Assembly: GCA_022823775.1 (NCBI GenBank)
Contig: JAJEHI010000010.1
Location: 1 to 64,000 of the forward strand
Source of the DNA: Defluviicoccus sp.
GTDB taxonomy: Bacteria > Pseudomonadota > Alphaproteobacteria > MPNO01
Length of the DNA stretch: 64,000 nucleotides
Direction of reading: 5' to 3'
Positions within the stretch are counted from its first letter, which is position 1. Each line of letters starts with the position of its first letter. The notes under the pieces are model-generated. The model made no database searches. It saw only the letters and a program-made list of their open reading frames with translations, and was not told the origin of the DNA. Of the stretch, positions 59,608-64,000 are shown piece by piece. A program made the position numbers and the translations under genes.

Positions 59608-60575
59608 GAGCCGCGCTCCCGGTCGAGCCGCGTGCGCTCGCGCATCATCAGCCAGATGCCGGTGAAGATCAGGGTGGAGAACAGGATCAGGAGCAGCATC
59701 GACGCCGCGGCGCCGAAGGCGAACTTGTTGAACTGCCAGACCTGCTCCCACAGGTAATAGGCGACCGTCTGGGTCGAGGTGCCGGGACCGCCGAAGGTCA
59801 GCAGCACCACGGGGTCGAACAGCTTCAGCGCCTCCATCGAGCGCACCACCACCGCGATCACGATCACCGGCTTGAGCAGGGGCAGCTCGACCCACCAGAA
59901 GGTCTGCCAGCGCGAGGCGCCCATCACCCGGGCGGCGTTGATGAGCTGCGGCGGGAGCGCCGAGAAGCCGGAGAGGAAGATCAGGAAGGTGAGCGAGGTC
60001 CACTGCCAGACGTCGGCGAGGATGATCGCCCACTGCGCGGCCAGCGGGTCGGACAGCCAGCGGATGCGGGGGTCGATGCCGAGTATCGACGTGAGCGGCA
60101 GCAGCAGCTGGTTGAGCGGCCCGTGGTCGATATAGATCATCGAAAAGTTGTAGCCGACGACCACCGGCACAACCATCATCGGGATCAGGAAGACGGTGAT
60201 GTAGATCCGCCGCCCGCGCACCACCCGGTGCACCAGCATGGCGAGCACGAAGCCGATGACGAGCTCGAACACCACGGCGAAGCCGGCGAAATAGAAGGTC
60301 CGCCCGAGCGCCGCCCAGAAGCCGGTGTCGGTCAGCACCGCCTCGTAGTTCCGGAAGCCCGACAGGTAGGCCTGCTCGAACGGCCGGTTGGCGCGCCAGC
60401 GCAGGAAGCTGATGTAGATGGTCAGCAGGAACGGGATGATGATGACCAGGATGAACGTGCCCTCGACGAGCACGAACGGGATCCAGCGGAACACGCGTTC
60501 CTGCGACAGCCACGCGCCCAGCCGGGCGATCGGGCCGTTGCGCGGGCGTACCTCTACTCCGCTGAGCGCGGTCAT
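59604..60575 (-). CDS. Sugar-type ABC importer, permease (MalF-like)
   Basis: The first membrane subunit, 323 residues with about six helices; the first lies at about 30-50 (FVLVEGTFILVIIIPFLLT). The EAA-like coupling helix is INAARVMGASRWQTFWWVELP near residue 215, followed by the typical C-terminal helices. It sits about 80 bases downstream of the binding-protein gene, on the same strand, and overlaps the next permease by four bases. Confidence 0.88.
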   Translation of the reverse strand: MTALSGVEVRPRNGPIARLGAWLSQERVFRWIPFVLVEGTFILVIIIPFLLTIYISFLRWRANRPFEQAYLSGFRNYEAVLTDTGFWAALGRTFYFAGFAVVFELVIGFVLAMLVHRVVRGRRIYITVFLIPMMVVPVVVGYNFSMIYIDHGPLNQLLLPLTSILGIDPRIRWLSDPLAAQWAIILADVWQWTSLTFLIFLSGFSALPPQLINAARVMGASRWQTFWWVELPLLKPVIVIAVVVRSMEALKLFDPVVLLTFGGPGTSTQTVAYYLWEQVWQFNKFAFGAAASMLLLILFSTLIFTGIWLMMRERTRLDRERGS

Positions 60576-60655
60576 CGTCGGTTATGCTTCCTCGACGGGC
60601 GGTGGCCCGGACGACGGGTTGCCGCCGTCCGGGCCGCCGCTTGACGAGAACCGGG

Positions 60656-62128
60656 CTAGAGCTTGTCTATGTAGAGCCCGGCCGCGACGCCCTTGCGCCA
60701 CGCCTCGATCTGCTCCTTGCGGCCGATATCCTCGGTCACGCCGTTCCAGCCCTTCGCGATCCGCTTGGCGGCCTCTTCGGGCTTGATGTTGCCGTTCATC
60801 ACGTCGGCGAGGTTGTTGTCGAGGATCTTCATGTACTCGTAGTGGCCCTCGATGTAGAGCAGCGACGTGGTGTATTGCGCGTTCTCCAGAGTCACGTCGA
60901 GGAACTCTTGGCTGAACTTCTTGAGGATCCCCGCGTCGCCCTTGTTGGCCTCGCGGAACGGGTCCCAGAAGCCCTTCGGATGGGCGATCGCCCGGTTGCC
61001 GACGGACGGGCTGGTCAGCCACTGGATGAACAGGTAAGCGAGCTCGGGATGGTCGCTGTAGGCGTTGACCATGTAGCTCGTACCGGCGGCTTCCGCGGCG
61101 CGGCGCACCGGCTTGCCGCCCGCGTTCGTCGCCGGGATCACGCAGGGAAGCTGCTTCTGCTTCACGACGCTCTTCGGGTTGGCGTTGCCGTATCCGAAGA
61201 TCGACGGGAACGACATCACCGAATAGGCCTGGCCCGAGCCCCAGAACGGGTAGATCTGCGGCGTGCCCCAGCCCTGGATGTCCTTGGGCATGTACTGGAC
61301 GATCGAGGAGAACGCGGCGATCGCCTTGCTCCCCTGGGCCGAGTCGATGCGCGGGTTCATGTCCTTGTCGAACAGGAGTCCGCCGAAATAGGCCGGGAAG
61401 TGGCGGTGGGAGAAGTTCACCGACCGGTAGCCCATCGCGCCGTAGAGCGGCTTGTCGAACTTGACGCCCCAGCGCGTCTGGCCGGCCTCGGTGTGGAAGA
61501 ACTTCGCCTGCTCCTCCCAGTCCGCCATGTTGGCGGGGCAGCCGAGATCCTTGCCCGTGGCCTTCTTGAATTCCTCGCGCGCCTTGGGGTTCTCGACGAT
61601 GTCCTTGCGCAGCACCAGGATGATGTGGTCGCCGTCGAGCACGAAGGAATACTGCTTGCCGTTGTAGAACTGCTGCGCGATGAACGCCTCCGGCACGCCG
61701 GAGAAATCGGGCTTGTACTTCGCCGCGTACTCGTCGAGCGGCTTGAGCACGCCGGCGCTCGCCGCGTCGGGCTGGGTGTAGGGGAAGTCGTTGAACATGT
61801 CGAAGGCGCCGGTCTTGGCGACCGCCTCGCCCATTACCTTGCTCGGGATGTCGGTGTAACCGAGCGGCTCGGCCTTGATCGCGACACCGGTCAGCCCCTG
61901 CCACTCCTTCGCGAAGTCGGGGAAGGAGTTGCGGTAGAGCGAGTTGAGAAGGATGTCGAGCGTCGGGTTCTTCAGCCCCTTGGCCTTGACATAGGCCTTC
62001 GCGCCGTCGATGGCGCGCTGCGCCACCGGCCCGTACTCGGCCCCTGTCGCCGCGCCGGCTGCCAGCAGCAACCCCGCCGCGCACGCGACGGCGATCGGCG
62101 CTCGCGCTGTTACACGGTCAATTCGCAT
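60656..62128 (-). CDS. Periplasmic solute-binding protein of the ABC importer
   Basis: An exported binding protein of the carbohydrate family 1 layout. 490 residues, larger than the usual 400-450. I start at the ATG at 62128, behind AAGGGGGA; the first 29 residues are a signal peptide (AVACAAGLLLAAGAATGA). Mature protein landmarks are FDMFNDFPYTQPDAA (about 113), a hinge region near 300 and the C-terminal AWRKGVAAGLYIDKL. No lipobox. The ligand could be a sugar, sugar alcohol or sugar phosphate; it cannot be read from sequence. Confidence 0.88.
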   Translation of the reverse strand: MRIDRVTARAPIAVACAAGLLLAAGAATGAEYGPVAQRAIDGAKAYVKAKGLKNPTLDILLNSLYRNSFPDFAKEWQGLTGVAIKAEPLGYTDIPSKVMGEAVAKTGAFDMFNDFPYTQPDAASAGVLKPLDEYAAKYKPDFSGVPEAFIAQQFYNGKQYSFVLDGDHIILVLRKDIVENPKAREEFKKATGKDLGCPANMADWEEQAKFFHTEAGQTRWGVKFDKPLYGAMGYRSVNFSHRHFPAYFGGLLFDKDMNPRIDSAQGSKAIAAFSSIVQYMPKDIQGWGTPQIYPFWGSGQAYSVMSFPSIFGYGNANPKSVVKQKQLPCVIPATNAGGKPVRRAAEAAGTSYMVNAYSDHPELAYLFIQWLTSPSVGNRAIAHPKGFWDPFREANKGDAGILKKFSQEFLDVTLENAQYTTSLLYIEGHYEYMKILDNNLADVMNGNIKPEEAAKRIAKGWNGVTEDIGRKEQIEAWRKGVAAGLYIDKL

Positions 62129-62331
62129 GATGGGTTTCCCCCTTCGGTTATCGGAACGGGCTTCGGCTCTTCTTCTTGTTGGGGGGATTGTCGGCTTGGC
62201 GGGCAAGCCTTGTCAAAGCCTATCCGTCGCGTGCGGTGGCGGGTTTTCCCGCCTGGGCGGTTCCCGGCCCTTTCCGCTTCGGTCGAAATGACGGGCGGGC
62301 AAGGGAAAGCTGGTCGGACAGTGCCCCGCGG

Positions 62332-62676
62332 TCAGTACCCGAATGCGTATTGGCCGCCAGGCAACAGCGTAAAGGCGCCTTTCCGAAGGATGTCGCGGCC
62401 AATGATGGCCTGATATCTGCTGCGTCCGGCACCTTCCGGGCTGAGGCCGGGTGCGAGAACCGACCCGGCCAAATCCCAATTCTCCGATGCTATGAGATCC
62501 TCTTTGCTGTCCTGATCCAGCAGGAAGAAGAATTGCACCGGGTAGAGGGACACTTCCACGGCGGGGCCTACGGTATGCAGCGTTCTTTGCCCCCGCGGCT
62601 CCAGCTGAAGATAGTCGACGACCGGCTTAAGGATGCAGGAACTCAGCGCCCCGGTGTCGAACAAGGCGGGGCACAT
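62332..62676 (-). CDS. Retropepsin-like aspartic protease domain (probable C-terminal part of a frameshifted product)
   Basis: The frame contains the aspartic-protease signature ALFDTGALSSC (D7 counted from the ATG at 62676) and, later, YQAIIGRDIL, the flap-proximal GRDIL block of retropepsin-like proteins. From 62676 the product is 114 residues, but only five residues precede the DTG loop and the ATG has no ribosome site. The same frame stays open for 44 more codons up to 62808, with protein-like sequence (EWNAGPIRAVGILPEG) but no ATG, GTG or TTG. I therefore think it is translated by a +1 shift from the upstream gene (site at 62750-62761). Confidence 0.6.
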   Translation of the reverse strand: MCPALFDTGALSSCILKPVVDYLQLEPRGQRTLHTVGPAVEVSLYPVQFFFLLDQDSKEDLIASENWDLAGSVLAPGLSPEGAGRSRYQAIIGRDILRKGAFTLLPGGQYAFGY

Positions 62677-62749
62677 ATGGGGGTCGACGCTTTTTGCCGA
62701 GACGCCTTCCGGAAGGATGCCAACCGCGCGGATCGGCCCGGCGTTCCAC

Positions 62750-62761
62750 TCAAAGCGGCCT
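62750..62761 (-). promoter_or_regulatory. Possible programmed +1 frameshift site, AGG CCG CTT TGA G
   Basis: Read on the minus strand, the end of the upstream gene is AGG-CCG-CTT-TGA-G. The prfB frameshift site is AGG-GGG-TAT-CTT-TGA-C: a Shine-Dalgarno-like element, three bases of spacing, then CTT TGA. Here AGG precedes CTT TGA with the same three-base gap. A +1 slip of the CTT-decoding tRNA onto TTT would next read GAG TGG AAC and enter the retropepsin frame. The SD-like element is shorter than in prfB. Not proven. Confidence 0.5.
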
Positions 62762-63028
62762 GAGAGAACCGGCGTGAGACAGATATCCGAGATCGACGGG
62801 CTGATCGGTCACTTCCTGGATGGAGAACCGCCCATCGGCGTACATGTTGGAACCTGCGACGAACGCATCCCGGCCCGTATCGAAGAAATCGATTATCTCT
62901 GCGTCCCGCATGAGCGCGAATTTGTTGCGATGTTCTCTTGGAATATCCGGCAGGCGCTTCCGGAACGCGCGGTAGTTCCGCTCGACCTCTTCCTGTTGAG
63001 TCGGCCTTTCGGTTTGACCGTTGTCCAT
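62750..63028 (-). CDS. Small protein of unknown function that ends at a CTT TGA site before the retropepsin frame
   Basis: A 92-residue product with ATG at 63028 and GGAGG about nine bases upstream. It has a helical basic N-terminal half (VERNYRAFRKRLPDIP) and a C-terminal half (GKFALMRDAEIIDFF-like, then FSIQEVTDQPVDLGYLSH) that looks like a compact alpha/beta domain; I recall similar small proteins beside retropepsin-like genes in other bacteria but cannot name the family. It ends at CTT TGA. The product of a +1 shift would be 231 residues: this protein fused to the aspartic-protease domain. Confidence 0.65.
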   Translation of the reverse strand: MDNGQTERPTQQEEVERNYRAFRKRLPDIPREHRNKFALMRDAEIIDFFDTGRDAFVAGSNMYADGRFSIQEVTDQPVDLGYLSHAGSLRPL

Positions 63029-63267
63029 CGAAAGCCTCCATTGCCCGTGGAGCAGCGTACTTTCGATACGGCAGACTGTCATTCCGGGAAAAGCTCGATG
63101 AAGCAGATTTCCCGCTCTTGCCCACAGATGGCGGGAGCGATTCCTCAGCCCCGATCAAGGAGTTCCGGCGCTCGCAACCGGTTTGAGAAGTTGTTGCTCA
63201 GACTTTTTTCGCCGGATGCCCTGTCGGCAATACCCGACTATCTTCCCCGGACAAGGCGCGAGTCGGG

Positions 63268-64000
63268 TCAGCGGAGGCCGCGCTGTTTCCGGATCGTGTC
63301 CCAGGCCGCGTTGATCGCGGCCATGCGCTCGGTGGCGATCTGCACAAAATCCTCCGGCATGCCCTGCGCGGTCAGCCGGTCGGGGTGGTTCTCCCGGGTG
63401 AGCTTGAGCCACGCCGCGCGCACGTCTTCGTCCGGGGCGTCGTGGTCGACGCCGAGCACGGCATAGGGGTCGGACTTCCGGTCGCTCTCGTGGTTCGCCC
63501 GGATCCGCCGGTAGGTGGTCTCGTCGAAGCCGAAGATCCCGGCCACCCGCTCCAGATAGTCGAGCTCGGCCGGGTGCAGCACGCCGTCCGCGTTGGCGAT
63601 GTAGAACAGCGCGTCGAGCAATTCTTCCAGCACCGCCGGGTTGGCGGCGAACATCGCGGCGACCTGGCGGGCGTAGGGCTCGAACCCGCGCGCGTCCTTG
63701 CGCGCCTGGTCGAACACCCGCCCGACATTCTTCATCTCCTCGGGCGGCACGTGGAAGACACGGCGGAAGGCGGCGATCTCGTCCTTCGTCACCCTTCCGT
63801 CGGCCTTGGCCATCTTGGCGCAGAGCGCGATCACCGCGATGGTGAAGGCGATCTCGCGGGTGGCGGCCCGCCCGTCGCCGGAGTCCGGGGAGGCCCGCAT
63901 CCGGTCGACCGCGTGCCCCGCCACCGCGCCGAGCAGCGCGCCGATCGGCCCGCCCAGCGCGAACCCGGCGGCGCCGCCGATGATCTTCCCCCAGATACCG
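63268..64000 (-). CDS. TerB/J-domain membrane-anchored protein (DjlA-like), cut by the window end
   Basis: A J-domain co-chaperone for DnaK. The C-terminal J domain (DPYAVLGVDHDAPDEDVR) has the essential HPD motif in ENHPDRL. The preceding 130 residues are a TerB-like helical domain (FTIAVIALCAKMAKADG and the repeat ALFYIANADG). Upstream of the ATG-like codon at 63924 the same frame continues to the window edge with a glycine-rich membrane anchor (GKIIGGAAGFALGGPIGAL), the typical DjlA start, so the true start lies beyond position 64000. Partial at the 5' end. Confidence 0.9.
   Translation of the reverse strand, partial: GIWGKIIGGAAGFALGGPIGALLGAVAGHAVDRMRASPDSGDGRAATREIAFTIAVIALCAKMAKADGRVTKDEIAAFRRVFHVPPEEMKNVGRVFDQARKDARGFEPYARQVAAMFAANPAVLEELLDALFYIANADGVLHPAELDYLERVAGIFGFDETTYRRIRANHESDRKSDPYAVLGVDHDAPDEDVRAAWLKLTRENHPDRLTAQGMPEDFVQIATERMAAINAAWDTIRKQRGLR

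Noticed and set aside
62643-63158. Minus-strand open frame of 171 codons overlapping the small protein and the retropepsin region
   Set aside because: Arg/Ser/Pro-rich, no family pattern; the other two minus-strand frames carry the meaningful sequence.

Overview
The window is a GC-rich chromosomal segment that looks alphaproteobacterial, probably from the Rhodospirillales or a relative. The evidence is the complete alphaproteobacterial division and cell-wall (dcw) cluster with murB and ddl inside it and lpxC, bamD, recN and ligA behind it, a stand-alone GcrA-type C-terminal domain, a DUF4212/symporter pair, MlaA/MlaC, and intergenic palindromes of the kind common in that class. Names below rest on motif reading and gene order only; no database search was run.

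Layout. 1-1650: an IS481-type insertion sequence beside GC-rich palindromes. 1652-6296 (minus): amidohydrolase, short-chain dehydrogenase, YggT-like membrane protein, and a sodium:solute symporter with its small subunit. 6461-8848 (plus): a conserved unknown and the ABC-F factor EttA. 8849-10025: gene-free, full of modular inverted repeats. 10026-11496 (minus): MlaC and MlaA. 11497-12130: a second repeat-rich gap. 12131-19702 (plus): metF, metH, a hotdog thioesterase, a pentapeptide-repeat protein and a ClC channel. 19709-20719 (minus): an HtrA-like protein that has lost its catalytic triad. 20840-26096 (plus): UvrD-type helicase, PrmA and aminopeptidase P.

26083-50123 (minus) is one nearly unbroken run of envelope and division genes: mraZ, rsmH, ftsL, ftsI, murE, murF, mraY, murD, ftsW, murG, murC, murB, ddl, ftsQ, ftsA, ftsZ, lpxC, bamD, recN, ligA. 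Many junctions are 4-base start/stop overlaps, which implies translational coupling. Upstream of mraZ lie TGGG repeats at helical spacing, the expected MraZ operator.

50604-55875 (plus) is a probable operon for a periplasmic molybdenum hydroxylase: a Tat-exported [2Fe-2S] subunit, a molybdopterin subunit, and an FAD subunit with a four-cysteine insertion. A 48-residue membrane microprotein, a small multi-histidine cytochrome b and an unknown helical protein follow. I infer that substrate electrons pass to the quinone pool through the cytochrome b.

56011-57418 (minus) holds RNase P RNA, an AmpD-type amidase and the GcrA-like miniprotein. 57556-62128 (minus) encodes a complete sugar-type ABC importer. 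62332-63028 (minus) carries a small conserved-looking protein followed, in the +1 frame, by a retropepsin-like domain with no usable start codon. The junction reads AGG CCG CTT TGA G, resembling the programmed +1 frameshift site of prfB. The window ends inside a TerB/J-domain protein.

The observations I rate highest are the possible recoding site at 62750-62761, the molybdenum hydroxylase/cytochrome b operon with its microprotein, the pseudo-HtrA protein and the modular inverted repeats.
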